19,457 bases of DNA from Streptococcus parasanguinis (GCA_018377375.1 JAGZZN010000036.1:1-19457); one strand, 5' to 3'; shown: positions 1 to 8,032, counted from the first letter of the stretch. A program made the numbers and translations. The notes: generated from the sequence alone by a model not told the origin.

Positions 1-2
1 AT

Positions 3-77
3 TTAACAGTCTGGGTTTGGTATAACAGTCAACTAGATAGTTACAATGATCAACAGGAGATATTCCTGAAGGTGTAA
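3..77 (+). CDS. possible C-terminal tail of an upstream gene (partial)
   Basis: An open frame enters from the left edge and gives 24 residues ending in EIFLKV before a TAA at 75-77. The other two plus-strand frames stop almost at once. It lies 34 nt upstream of the next gene, a spacing that would suit an operon. The tail is too short to identify, and it may be chance. Confidence 0.3.
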   Translation, partial: LTVWVWYNSQLDSYNDQQEIFLKV

Positions 78-111
78 TGTAAGATATTAGTGAAAAGATT
101 GGAGAACATAC

Positions 112-534
112 ATGGAACATAGTAAATTAGGCTGGGAAGATGTTAGTAAATTTGAAGAAATAAAAGGGTATGGACAACATATTTGGCAATATCAAGAGAA
201 ATATTTTTTTGTTACAGATGAAGGAGGGATAGCTGAACAACGGGTAGTCTATGAATTACCATTAGAACTATTTCAATTATTAAAATCTGAAGAAAAGACA
301 CTAGTAGAAATTCATTTTAGGTTAAAAAATGACTGTTGGCCACCGTCGGAAGAAGAAAAGAACGAAATTAGAAAAGATAGAGCTAGAAAAAAGCCAATTG
401 TGTTGATTTCTAACCGTAAAAATCAGTTGCTTTTTAGTAACAAAGAACTTGAAATACTTATTCCCAAAGCGGAAGAACAATGGATAGAATCAATGGGTAA
501 GCTTCCAGATGATTATGTATCACCACTTAAGTAA
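112..534 (+). CDS. uncharacterised 140-aa protein, first of a tandem paralogue pair
   Basis: I do not recognise this family. The protein is 140 aa and rich in Glu and Lys, with no signal peptide or membrane segment, so it is probably cytosolic. Visible landmarks are WEDV near residue 8, KGYGQHIW at 18-25, VVYELP at 45-50, WPP plus EEEK near 76-83, and a C-terminal GKLPDDYVSPLK. The start is supported by GGAG about 6 nt upstream of ATG 112. The next gene is a paralogue of exactly equal length 12 nt downstream, and its Shine-Dalgarno overlaps this stop codon, so the two are co-translated. By a hand count of the ungapped alignment they share about 76 of 140 positions (about 54%). The DNA looks more AT-rich than the peptidase genes downstream. 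Tandem small acidic paralogues are common as immunity genes, but no toxin is visible here, so that role is only an inference. Confidence 0.8.
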   Translation: MEHSKLGWEDVSKFEEIKGYGQHIWQYQEKYFFVTDEGGIAEQRVVYELPLELFQLLKSEEKTLVEIHFRLKNDCWPPSEEEKNEIRKDRARKKPIVLISNRKNQLLFSNKELEILIPKAEEQWIESMGKLPDDYVSPLK

Positions 535-546
535 GGAAGGTATAAA

Positions 547-969
547 ATGAAACCAACAAAACTAGAATGGGAAGATGTTACCAAGTTTGAAGAGGTAAAA
601 GGATACGGTCAGCATATATGGAGAGATGAGGACAAGTATTATTTGGTTTTAGAAGAAGGAACCGTAGCTTCTTGGTTAGTTGTCTATGAATTACCAAATG
701 AGCTGTTTGCCTTATTAGAGAGTGGAGATAGAACGCTCCAAGAAGTTTCCTGGAAAGTTCAGAATGATCGTTGGCCACCAACGGAAGAAGAAAAGAAAGC
801 TAGTGAGAAACGATTCATAGAAGAGAGTCCCACATCATTAATTGATATACCTGAAACTAGAGAATTATTTACTCAGGAAGAGCTAAAAAGATTAATTCCG
901 ATTGCTGAGCAAATGTGGATTGACTGGAGAGGCAAACTTCCAGATGATTATGTATCACCATTGAAATAG
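547..969 (+). CDS. uncharacterised 140-aa protein, second tandem paralogue
   Basis: This is the paralogue of the preceding gene: the same length, aligning without gaps. The two termini are best conserved (WEDV, KGYGQHIW, VVYELP, and the identical GKLPDDYVSPLK end). The middle (about residues 84-108) has diverged almost completely, which suggests that this stretch carries specificity. Soluble and acidic, with no signal peptide. Translation starts at ATG 547 with a strong AAGGAAGG at 533-540 that overlaps the upstream stop. A hairpin followed by T residues lies about 10 nt after the stop, so the pair probably ends a transcript that begins left of the window. An immunity or antitoxin role is possible but not shown. 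No database family is claimed. Confidence 0.8.
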   Translation: MKPTKLEWEDVTKFEEVKGYGQHIWRDEDKYYLVLEEGTVASWLVVYELPNELFALLESGDRTLQEVSWKVQNDRWPPTEEEKKASEKRFIEESPTSLIDIPETRELFTQEELKRLIPIAEQMWIDWRGKLPDDYVSPLK

Positions 970-978
970 CCTGCGTGG

Positions 979-1021
979 AACTTGTTTAGACACTGTTAAT
1001 TGTGGACAAGTTTCTTTTTTT
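979..1021 (+). terminator. putative terminator after the paralogue pair
   Basis: A 7-bp inverted repeat (AACTTGT at 979-985, ACAAGTT at 1006-1012) has a 20-nt loop and is followed by a T-rich run at 1011-1021. The loop is long and the stem short, so this is only a moderate call. Confidence 0.4.
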
Positions 1022-1160
1022 ACTTTAGGTGCACTAAATGAATCTCTACCAAAATGTGTTGAAAATATAAATAGAACTTTGGCTTTCTCCTAATGCAAGT
1101 ACGGGAAGAGTTGAAAAACTCTAACCTGTAACCTCTCCTCTAGCTATTCCACCTATTTCA

Positions 1161-1169
1161 TGCTAGAAT
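1161..1169 (+). promoter_or_regulatory. extended -10 promoter for the M42 aminopeptidase
   Basis: TGC followed by TAGAAT (1164-1169) makes an extended -10 about 26 nt upstream of ATG 1195. No good -35 box is seen at the usual spacing. A GAAA-loop hairpin with a 6-bp stem (1107-1122) lies further upstream without a T-run. Confidence 0.4.
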
Positions 1170-1194
1170 AAAGAAAAACACATTTGGAGGCATT

Positions 1195-2232
1195 ATGAAT
1201 CAGACAGTGACTTATTTGCAGGAATTGACAGCCATTCCTTCACCGACCGGTTTTACACGGGAGATCGCAGACTATTTGGTCAAAACCATTGAAGGCTTTG
1301 GGTATGAAGTAACTCGGACTGCTAAGGGTGGGGTAAATGTGACCGTGCCTGGTGTGATCACAGACAAGCAACGCTATGTCACAGCCCATGTGGACACCTT
1401 GGGGGCTATTGTCCGCGCTGTGAAAGCAGATGGTCGCCTCAAGCTAGACCGTATCGGTGGTTTCCCTTGGAATATGATTGAAGGGGAAAATTGTACAGTC
1501 CATGTAGCCAATTCAGGAAAGACCCATTCTGGAACGATTTTGGTCCATCAGACTTCATGCCATGTTTACAAGGATGCGGGAACTGTCGAGCGGACCCAGG
1601 ACAATATGGAAGTCCGTCTGGATGAAAAAGTAACCAATGAGAAAGAAACTCGTGCACTTGGCATTGAAGTGGGTGATTTTGTCAGCTTTGATCCACGGAC
1701 CATTGTGACAGATACCGGCTTTATTAAATCTCGTCACTTGGATGACAAGGTGAGTGCAGCGATTCTCTTGAATCTTCTGCGCGCCTACAAGGAAGAACAG
1801 ATCCAATTGCCAGTAACGACTACCTTTGCCTTTTCAGTCTTTGAAGAAGTGGGGCATGGGGCTAATTCTAGTATCCCGTCTGAAGTGGTTGAATACTTGG
1901 CAGTGGATATGGGAGCTATGGGAGATGACCAAGCGACGGATGAATACACGGTATCCATCTGTGTCAAAGATGCTTCTGGACCGTATCACTACGAATTCCG
2001 TCAGCATTTGGTAGCCTTGGCAAAAGACCAAGAAATCCCTTATAAGTTGGATATCTATCCTTTCTATGGATCAGATGCCTCTGCAGCCATGAGCGCAGGA
2101 GCAGAAGTGAAACACGCTCTTCTTGGAGCTGGGATCGAGTCTAGCCACTCGTATGAGCGGACCCACTTGGATTCTGTAGTCGCAACAGAGCGCATGGTCG
2201 ATGCTTACCTCAAGAGCGACTTAGTAGATTAA
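1195..2232 (+). CDS. M42-family metallo-aminopeptidase
   Basis: A 345-aa cytosolic metalloenzyme of the M42 (PepA/FrvX-type glutamyl or deblocking aminopeptidase) family, normal length for the family. It would remove N-terminal residues from peptides using two metal ions. Visible signatures: IPSPTGF near residue 14; AHVDTLG with candidate ligands H65 and D67; RHLDDKVSAA with D183/D184; FEEVGHGA with catalytic/ligand E217-E218; VDMG with D238; and a C-terminal SHSYERTH (H318 or H324). There is no signal peptide. The start is ATG 1195 with GGAGG at 1186-1190. It is a single-gene unit with a terminator about 130 nt downstream. It lies directly upstream of a peptide-binding lipoprotein and near two surface dipeptidyl-peptidases, which fits a role late in peptide breakdown. 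The N-terminus differs from the streptococcal PepA I remember, so I give no symbol. Substrate specificity cannot be read from sequence. Confidence 0.9.
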   Translation: MNQTVTYLQELTAIPSPTGFTREIADYLVKTIEGFGYEVTRTAKGGVNVTVPGVITDKQRYVTAHVDTLGAIVRAVKADGRLKLDRIGGFPWNMIEGENCTVHVANSGKTHSGTILVHQTSCHVYKDAGTVERTQDNMEVRLDEKVTNEKETRALGIEVGDFVSFDPRTIVTDTGFIKSRHLDDKVSAAILLNLLRAYKEEQIQLPVTTTFAFSVFEEVGHGANSSIPSEVVEYLAVDMGAMGDDQATDEYTVSICVKDASGPYHYEFRQHLVALAKDQEIPYKLDIYPFYGSDASAAMSAGAEVKHALLGAGIESSHSYERTHLDSVVATERMVDAYLKSDLVD

Positions 2233-2364
2233 AAATTGGATCTACTTTTGTGAACTATTTTTAGAAAGAAAACAATGTTTTTTCTTAGAAAATAACATAA
2301 GAAGTTTTTTTATAAAATATCTAGTCCTTATAGTTTTTCAAATAAGTCTTAAAGTTAAATTGAT

Positions 2365-2390
2365 AACTACTCTCCGGAGTAGTTTTTTTT
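2365..2390 (+). terminator. rho-independent terminator
   Basis: A perfect 8-bp stem AACTACTC / GAGTAGTT (2365-2372, 2377-2384) with TCCG loop is followed by T8 (2383-2390). It ends the M42 transcript. A weaker AT-only hairpin (2282-2287 with 2298-2303) followed by seven Ts lies upstream. The rest of 2233-2433 is AT-rich with no gene seen. Confidence 0.85.
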
Positions 2391-2436
2391 ATAAACTAAA
2401 ATTTTCTGAAAATTCCTTTTCTTCTGAAAATCTTTG

Positions 2437-2445
2437 TGGTATAAT
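2437..2445 (+). promoter_or_regulatory. extended -10 promoter for the peptide-binding lipoprotein
   Basis: TGG followed by a consensus TATAAT (2440-2445) lies 36 nt upstream of ATG 2482. The -35 region is T-rich with only weak resemblance to TTGACA, as is usual with extended -10 promoters. Confidence 0.7.
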
Positions 2446-2481
2446 CTTAAAATAAACTTAAAATTTCTTAAGGAGTTTTAC

Positions 2482-4467
2482 ATGAAAAAAAGAAATGTCA
2501 TTGCACTTGCGGGAGTTGCTCTCCTTTCAGCAGGTATCCTAGCGGCTTGTTCTGGTGGTTCGAAATCATCTAGCTCAAGCAACGGCCAAAAATTCTCATA
2601 TGTCTATGAGACGGAGCCTGAAAACTTGAACTATATCACATCTGGTAAAGCAGCAACCCACGATATCACAGGAAACTTGATTGATGGTTTGTTTGAAAAT
2701 GACAAATACGGTAACTTGATTCCATCTCTTGCAAAAGATTGGACGGTTTCCCAAGATGGCTTGACTTATACTTATAAACTTCGTGATGATGCTAAATGGT
2801 ATGATTCTGAAGGTGAAGAGTACGCAGATGTCACAGCTAAAGATTTCGTCACAGGGATCAAATATGCAGCTGATAATAAATCAGAAATGCTCTACATCAT
2901 CCAAGATTCTATCAAAGGCTTGAATGACTACGTCAGCGGGAAAAATAAAGATTTCTCTGCTGTAGGAATTAAAGCGGTTGATGATCATACCCTTCAAATC
3001 ACTTTGAACCAACCAGAATCTTTCTGGAACTCTAAATTGACCCTTGGGATCACTTTCCCTGTCAACGAAAAATTCGTAAAATCAAAAGGGGATAAATTCG
3101 CTCAAGCAAGTGATACTAGCTCCCTTCTTTACAATGGTCCATACATCTTGAAGAGTTTCACTTCTAAATCATCTATCGAGATGACCAAGAATGAAAACTA
3201 CTGGGACAAGGACAATGTTCATATCTCTGATGTAAAATTGGAATTCTACGATGGACAAGACCAAAGTAAATTGGCCAAATCATTCGGTGAAAATGCTCTT
3301 AGCTTGGCAAAACTTTTCCCAACTGGATCTGGTTTCTCAGAGCAAGCTAAAGAATTCAAAGATGAAATCACCTATACTCCTCAAGATGCCGCTTCTTATG
3401 TGATTGGTACTAATATCGATCGTCAATCTTACAAACACACTGCTAAGAAGACCGATGAGGAAAAACAATCTACTAAGAAAGCCCTCTTGAACAAGGACTT
3501 CCGTCAAGCGATCAGCTTTGCCTTCAACCGTGAAGCTTATGCTGCTCAATTGAACGGAAAAGACGGAGCAAGCAAGATCATCCGTAACCTCTACATTCCA
3601 CCAACATTTGTCCAAGCTGATGGCAAGACCTTCGGTGAAATGGTGAAAACACAATTGGATACCTATGGAGATGAGTGGAAATCTACTAAACTAGATGATG
3701 GTCAAAACGGTCTCTTCGATGCGAAGAAAGCGAAGGAAGAGTTCGCAAAAGCGAAGACTGCCTTGGAAGCAGAAGGTGTGAAATTCCCAATTCACATCGA
3801 TATGCCTGTGGACCAAACCACTCCATCAAGAGTTCAACGGGTGCAATCTTTCAAACAATCAGTTGAAGAAGCGCTTGGTAAAGAAAATGTCGTCATCGAT
3901 ATCCAAATGCTTTCGAAAGAAGACCTTCAAAATGTGACCCTCTTTGCGCCAAATGCGGCTGGCGAAGACTGGGATCTCTCTGATAATGTTGGATGGAGCC
4001 CTGACTACCAAGACCCATCAACTTACATGGATATCTTGAAAGCTTCATCTGGTGAAAATACTAAGACTTTCCTTGGATTTGACCCAAGTGAAAACAATGA
4101 AGCAGCTAAAAAAGTTGGTCTGTACGACTTTGAAAAGATGATCAAAGATGCTGGTGCTGAAACACAAGACGTCAACAAACGCTATGAAAAATATGCGGCT
4201 GCGCAAGCTTGGTTGACTGATAGCGCCCTTGTTATGCCAACTTCTTCATCAACTGGACGTCCATTCTTGACACGTATCGAACCATTCTCAGCTCCATTTG
4301 CATGGACTGGTGGTAAAGGGAAAGACAACGTTGTCTATAAAGGCATGAAGCTTCAAGACAAGGCTGTTACAACCGAAGACTACAACAAAGCTCTTGAAAA
4401 ATGGAAGAAAGAGCAAGCAGAGTCTAACCAAAAAGCTCAAGAAGATCTTAAGAAACACGTCAAATAA
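2482..4467 (+). CDS. oligopeptide ABC transporter substrate-binding lipoprotein (AmiA/AliB type)
   Basis: A 661-aa SBP_bac_5 family protein, the length of AmiA/AliA/AliB proteins. The N-terminus is a lipoprotein signal (MKKRN, hydrophobic core, lipobox LAAC with lipidated Cys23) followed by a Ser-rich linker. The body begins with YETEPENLNY and NLIDGLFENDKYGNLIPSL, typical of this family. It would sit on the outer membrane face and hand peptides to an ABC permease. The frame is open from TTG 2434, but that would place the promoter -10 inside the gene. ATG 2482, with AAGGAG at 2470-2475 and the signal peptide directly after it, is the real start. No permease or ATPase of the Opp/Ami class is adjacent, so it is probably an orphan receptor using a transporter encoded elsewhere, as AliA/AliB do. 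It has its own promoter and terminator. Bound peptides, including possible signalling peptides, are unknown. Confidence 0.93.
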   Translation: MKKRNVIALAGVALLSAGILAACSGGSKSSSSSNGQKFSYVYETEPENLNYITSGKAATHDITGNLIDGLFENDKYGNLIPSLAKDWTVSQDGLTYTYKLRDDAKWYDSEGEEYADVTAKDFVTGIKYAADNKSEMLYIIQDSIKGLNDYVSGKNKDFSAVGIKAVDDHTLQITLNQPESFWNSKLTLGITFPVNEKFVKSKGDKFAQASDTSSLLYNGPYILKSFTSKSSIEMTKNENYWDKDNVHISDVKLEFYDGQDQSKLAKSFGENALSLAKLFPTGSGFSEQAKEFKDEITYTPQDAASYVIGTNIDRQSYKHTAKKTDEEKQSTKKALLNKDFRQAISFAFNREAYAAQLNGKDGASKIIRNLYIPPTFVQADGKTFGEMVKTQLDTYGDEWKSTKLDDGQNGLFDAKKAKEEFAKAKTALEAEGVKFPIHIDMPVDQTTPSRVQRVQSFKQSVEEALGKENVVIDIQMLSKEDLQNVTLFAPNAAGEDWDLSDNVGWSPDYQDPSTYMDILKASSGENTKTFLGFDPSENNEAAKKVGLYDFEKMIKDAGAETQDVNKRYEKYAAAQAWLTDSALVMPTSSSTGRPFLTRIEPFSAPFAWTGGKGKDNVVYKGMKLQDKAVTTEDYNKALEKWKKEQAESNQKAQEDLKKHVK

Positions 4468-4475
4468 GAATCGAT

Positions 4476-4501
4476 AACCGAGGCTGATGCCTCGGTTTTT
4501 T
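4476..4501 (+). terminator. rho-independent terminator of the lipoprotein gene
   Basis: A perfect 9-bp GC-rich stem AACCGAGGC / GCCTCGGTT with TGAT loop, 8 nt after the stop codon, runs into T6 (4496-4501). Confidence 0.92.
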
Positions 4502-4523
4502 GTGGGATCATTTGAATATCTAA

Positions 4524-4552
4524 TTGATCTAAAAACGCTTACATAGTATAAT
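4524..4552 (+). promoter_or_regulatory. sigma-A promoter of the first surface dipeptidyl-peptidase
   Basis: TTGATC (4524-4529), a 17-nt spacer, and consensus TATAAT (4547-4552). The 5' leader to ATG 4587 would be about 28 nt. The spacer contains a cre-like site listed separately. Confidence 0.75.
4530..4543 (+). promoter_or_regulatory. CcpA cre-like site inside the promoter spacer
   Basis: TAAAAACGCTTACA matches the commonly used cre consensus TGWAARCGYTWNCW at 13 of 14 positions (A instead of G at position 2). Lying between the -35 and -10, binding of CcpA here would be expected to block RNA polymerase, so repression by preferred sugars is predicted. Confidence 0.6.
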
Positions 4553-4586
4553 AGGAGTGTTGATTACAAAAAGTGAGGAGATTGAC

Positions 4587-7500
4587 ATGAAAAAGAAAAC
4601 AATGGTTTCCATTGTCGCATCAAGTTTATTGATCGCACCGATGGTCTTGCATCAAGTAGCAGCGGCAGACGAACAAACGGAAGAACTAGCCCCATCGACA
4701 GAAGTGGTCCATGCTCCATCTACTGAAGCAAGACCGACAACAAGTGACACAAGTACTGCCACTAGTGAAGAAGCTGCAAGCTCGAATGAGGCATCGCTGG
4801 ATCGGGGGGCAGTTGTAAATCAGGTAGCTCCTTCATCAGTGGAACTTTCAAGACAAAGTGATCCAACTGTTCCAGTAGCAACTCCAGTAGTAACAAGCAG
4901 GGAAGCTGCACCTCAATCCACTCCTACTTCAGAAGCACCGGCAACAAGTCAGGATTTGGCAAAAGTCACAGGTTCGACCCTTGCAAGTGATCAGGCTACT
5001 AAAGAGTTGACAGTGCAAGATGCTGTTAATGGCTTACTTCAATGGGCAGCAACAGATCCTAGCCAATTGGGCCAAAGCCAAGCAGATCGCGAACGCTTTG
5101 CCAAGAGTTTAGGCTTGATTGAAAAATCTGATGATCTGACTCGTAAGGTTAGTCAGCCAGAATTGGCCAAGATGTACGAAACAGCTAAGAAACTCTACGA
5201 TGCCTACAGGTCTGAAAAGAAAAGCCCGCTCTTTTTAAATGGTCGTGCCCAGCCGATTTTCCCTTATACGACGGGAGAAAAAGAAGACCAAGACTATAAA
5301 TATGAAGACAGCCAAATTGTGCGCTTCCCAGTCTATGTCGAAACGGACTATGACACCGATGCAGATGGCAAGCCTGACTTAGTCAAAGCCATTGTTCAAT
5401 TACCAAAAGTAGTAGCACAAGGTGATTTTAAGGCAGCCACTATTCTGGAAGCGCGCCCTTACGTAGCGGGGACGCTCGATGAAAACTATGTGACCCTTGA
5501 AAGTTTGGGGCTTCCAACGGACGGTAGCTATGACATGAAGAAACTGCATAGCCAACCTGCAAAGAGACATCCAGTAAGCAGTGAAACAACAGTAGAAGCA
5601 GCCAAAAAAGCCAAGGCATCTGATTGGTATTACTACAGTCCCTACGAGTATATCTATGACTACGAAGATCTGAACTGGTACGACTATTTCTTAGTTAGAG
5701 GCTATGCCTTTATCTCGAGCGCTGGACTTGGTACCAAGGGATCAGAAGGATTTAACACGACGGGGTCTGATCTCGAAATCAATGCCTTTAAGAATATCAT
5801 CGAATGGGTCAATGGCAAACGCAAAGCCTACACTGATAAGACTAGCAATGTCGAAATCAAGGCAGACTGGGCAACGGGTAATGTCGCAATGACCGGTTTA
5901 TCCTGGGCTGGAACTACGACCTTTGGTGTGGCAGCGACAGGTGTAGAAGGATTGAAGACCATCGTTCCGGCAGCAGGAATAGCCTCTTGGTATGATTATT
6001 TCAATAGCCAAGGTACCCAGTTTGGTAATGCACCTTATAGTGACCTTTCATGGCTCTCCCTTTACGTTAGCACACGGATGCTGGACCAAGACGACTGGGC
6101 AGGAATTTGGCAAAACTATTCCAACTACATCAACCAATTGAACAAGAACCAGTACGCCCATGATCGTAACTACAGCGATGTCTGGAAGGAGCGGGATTAT
6201 ACCCTTCATCCAGAAAATCTCAAGACCAGCGCCCTGATCGTCCATGGCTTGAATGATGACAATGTCAAGACCAAACACTTTGAACTCATGTACGATGCCC
6301 TCAAGAAAGCAGGACAAGATGTCAAGCTCTATCTCCACCAAGGAGATCACGTCTATCCAGCGGCTATGTCACGGGGATACGGCATCACTGCCAATGGTCA
6401 GGACTTTTATGACCTGCTCAATACCTGGCTGACCCATTACCTCTACGGAGTGGACAATCACGTCGAAAGCTTGCCAGCGGTCCTAGCTCAAAACAACTAT
6501 GATCCAAGCAAGTGGACCAGCTATGATAACTGGAAGAGCAGTCAACGTCTCTTCTTGAATGCAAGCTCGAAACGGCTAGAAGAAACCATTTCTAGTGATT
6601 ATGCGGCTGCAGGTGTTGAGATCGCTAACCGTAATGAAACAGTCAGCAAAGCCTCCTCTAAGGCCAATCTGACCTTCGTTTCTGATGTTACTGAGGACAC
6701 TACGATCAAGGGCCACATCCCCGTTCATTTCAAGGCAGCTCTTGCCAAGGGTCAAGGAAAGAATTTCCAAATTAACGCTCTCTTGGTAGATGTGGCAGAT
6801 GAGGACTTTGACGTGGTAGGAAATGGTAGCGTCAAGCAAGATAAAACAGCAGACGGTTTCTGGATGGGAAGCAATTTAAGCAACCTATCTGTTGCCGAAT
6901 ACGAAACCATCAAGACCAAGTACAAGGTGATTGCAAAAGGGTGGATCAACCTTGCGAACCCTGAGTCTGGCTACGATTCAGCAAGCTCTCGCGCAAGCAT
7001 CGAGCCAAAGGTTGGGGAATACCACGATTACACGGTTTATCTCCAACCAAATCTCTATACGGTTAAGAAAGGTCACAAGTTAGCTCTAGTCTTTAACACC
7101 TATGACCCGTCTGATTTAACTGTGGAGCATCCATATGAAGTGACCTTCAAGACAGATTCTATCCAGGCTGCGATTCCAATTGTTGAAAAGACCCGCGCCC
7201 AAAAGGCAGCCTATGTACCGAGTGCAACAGATACTGACTATGCGAAATTGCCAGAAATAGAAGGAGCTGCTTTAGTCGCTCCAGAAGTGCACTACAAGGA
7301 AGAATATACGCTACCAAGCCCAGAATACTTTGTTCAACCAAACCAAACTCTTCCTGAAAAAGAAGAGCAGATGCAAACAGGATCAGCAAGACAAGAGCAA
7401 TCTCATCTTACACTAGCTGTATCTTATGGACCTCAATTTGTTTCACAAGAATTTGCAGAAGATCCTCAAGAAGTGACACCTGCAGTAGGAGGAGGGCAAG

Positions 7501-7616
7501 CAGACCATACGCTACCTCAAACAGGGAGCAAAGACCATGCTCTGGGTCTCTTAGGTGTGATCAGCCTAACAGCTTCAAGCCTTATCTTTTGGCGCAAAAA
7601 GAGAGAAGATGCCTAA
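4587..7616 (+). CDS. LPXTG-anchored X-prolyl dipeptidyl-peptidase (S15), first copy
   Basis: A 1009-aa surface serine peptidase that would release X-Pro dipeptides from proline-containing peptides. Order of parts: signal peptide (MKKKT, hydrophobic core, cleavage near A27); Ser/Thr/Pro/Glu-rich linker to about 140; helical N-terminal part; a DxDxDGxxD acidic loop (D256-D264) usual at the start of the S15 core; alpha/beta-hydrolase core with nucleophile S439 in GLSWAG, D557 in GLNDDN and H588 in QGDHVYP; PepX C-terminal beta domain (about 640-870); a Glu/Pro-rich wall region; and the sortase signal LPQTG at 976 with a hydrophobic segment and RKKRE tail. GTG 4557 is in frame but lacks the signal; ATG 4587 has GAGGAG 6 nt upstream. 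Extracellular enzymes of this type are known in viridans streptococci (S. gordonii x-PDPP). A paralogue lies 2.3 kb downstream. No terminator is obvious before thioredoxin. Exact specificity is inferred from family. Confidence 0.9.
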   Translation: MKKKTMVSIVASSLLIAPMVLHQVAAADEQTEELAPSTEVVHAPSTEARPTTSDTSTATSEEAASSNEASLDRGAVVNQVAPSSVELSRQSDPTVPVATPVVTSREAAPQSTPTSEAPATSQDLAKVTGSTLASDQATKELTVQDAVNGLLQWAATDPSQLGQSQADRERFAKSLGLIEKSDDLTRKVSQPELAKMYETAKKLYDAYRSEKKSPLFLNGRAQPIFPYTTGEKEDQDYKYEDSQIVRFPVYVETDYDTDADGKPDLVKAIVQLPKVVAQGDFKAATILEARPYVAGTLDENYVTLESLGLPTDGSYDMKKLHSQPAKRHPVSSETTVEAAKKAKASDWYYYSPYEYIYDYEDLNWYDYFLVRGYAFISSAGLGTKGSEGFNTTGSDLEINAFKNIIEWVNGKRKAYTDKTSNVEIKADWATGNVAMTGLSWAGTTTFGVAATGVEGLKTIVPAAGIASWYDYFNSQGTQFGNAPYSDLSWLSLYVSTRMLDQDDWAGIWQNYSNYINQLNKNQYAHDRNYSDVWKERDYTLHPENLKTSALIVHGLNDDNVKTKHFELMYDALKKAGQDVKLYLHQGDHVYPAAMSRGYGITANGQDFYDLLNTWLTHYLYGVDNHVESLPAVLAQNNYDPSKWTSYDNWKSSQRLFLNASSKRLEETISSDYAAAGVEIANRNETVSKASSKANLTFVSDVTEDTTIKGHIPVHFKAALAKGQGKNFQINALLVDVADEDFDVVGNGSVKQDKTADGFWMGSNLSNLSVAEYETIKTKYKVIAKGWINLANPESGYDSASSRASIEPKVGEYHDYTVYLQPNLYTVKKGHKLALVFNTYDPSDLTVEHPYEVTFKTDSIQAAIPIVEKTRAQKAAYVPSATDTDYAKLPEIEGAALVAPEVHYKEEYTLPSPEYFVQPNQTLPEKEEQMQTGSARQEQSHLTLAVSYGPQFVSQEFAEDPQEVTPAVGGGQADHTLPQTGSKDHALGLLGVISLTASSLIFWRKKREDA

Positions 7617-7659
7617 GGACTCCCCGTAGCAAATATTTCTAAAATGACATCTTTTAGTG

Positions 7660-7665
7660 TAAAAT
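7660..7665 (+). promoter_or_regulatory. possible -10 box for thioredoxin
   Basis: TAAAAT preceded by GTG lies about 48 nt upstream of ATG 7714. No convincing -35 is present, and read-through from the upstream peptidase gene is equally possible because no terminator is seen between them. Confidence 0.3.
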
Positions 7666-7683
7666 AAAAGTAGAAATGCAGAA

Positions 7684-7700
7684 TCAGTAGTCACTACTGA
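7684..7700 (+). promoter_or_regulatory. perfect palindrome in the thioredoxin leader
   Basis: TCAGTAG-TCA-CTACTGA is a perfect 7-bp inverted repeat with a 3-nt centre, ending just before the Shine-Dalgarno AAAAGGAGG. It could be an operator or a short leader hairpin next to the ribosome site. It matches no operator consensus I know. Confidence 0.4.
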
Positions 7701-7713
7701 AAAAGGAGGAAAT

Positions 7714-8028
7714 ATGGCACACGTAATCACAGATGCAACTTTTGAACAAGAAACCAGCCAAGGACTTGTCTTGATTGACTTTTGGGCAACTTGGTGTGGA
7801 CCATGCCGCATGCAAGCTCCAATCTTGGATCAGTTGGCAGAAGAAGTACATGAAGATGATTTGAAAATCTGTAAGATGGATGTAGATGAAAATCCAAATA
7901 CAGCACGTCAATTCGGTATCATGTCGATCCCAACTCTTCTATTTAAAAAAGATGGACAAGTTGTCAAACAAGTGGCTGGAGTTCATACGAAAGCCCAATT
8001 GAAAGAAATCATTGCAGAATTGAGCTAA
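7714..8028 (+). CDS. trxA: thioredoxin
   Basis: A 104-aa cytosolic thioredoxin, the full family length, reducing protein disulfides with electrons from thioredoxin reductase. The active site is FWATWCGPC with redox cysteines C28 and C31; the cis-proline is P73 in SIPTLLF; the DVDENP loop is also present. The start is ATG 7714 behind a near-perfect AAAAGGAGG (7701-7709). It has a strong terminator 4 nt after the stop. It follows the first surface peptidase with about 100 nt between, including a weak -10 and a perfect palindrome. Many streptococci carry more than one thioredoxin-like protein, so whether this is the main trxA cannot be told from the window. Confidence 0.95.
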   Translation: MAHVITDATFEQETSQGLVLIDFWATWCGPCRMQAPILDQLAEEVHEDDLKICKMDVDENPNTARQFGIMSIPTLLFKKDGQVVKQVAGVHTKAQLKEIIAELS

Positions 8029-8032
8029 AATG

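Noticed and set aside
979..1021. Possible insertion-sequence end after the paralogue pair
   Set aside because: The AACTTGT inverted repeat first looked like a terminal repeat, but no transposase, matching second end or target duplication is present; a terminator is the simpler reading.
5352..5378. Calcium-binding EF-hand or dockerin-type domain in the surface peptidases
   Set aside because: The single DxDxDGxxD loop is normal at the start of the S15 core, has no partner repeat or flanking helices, and does not support a separate domain.
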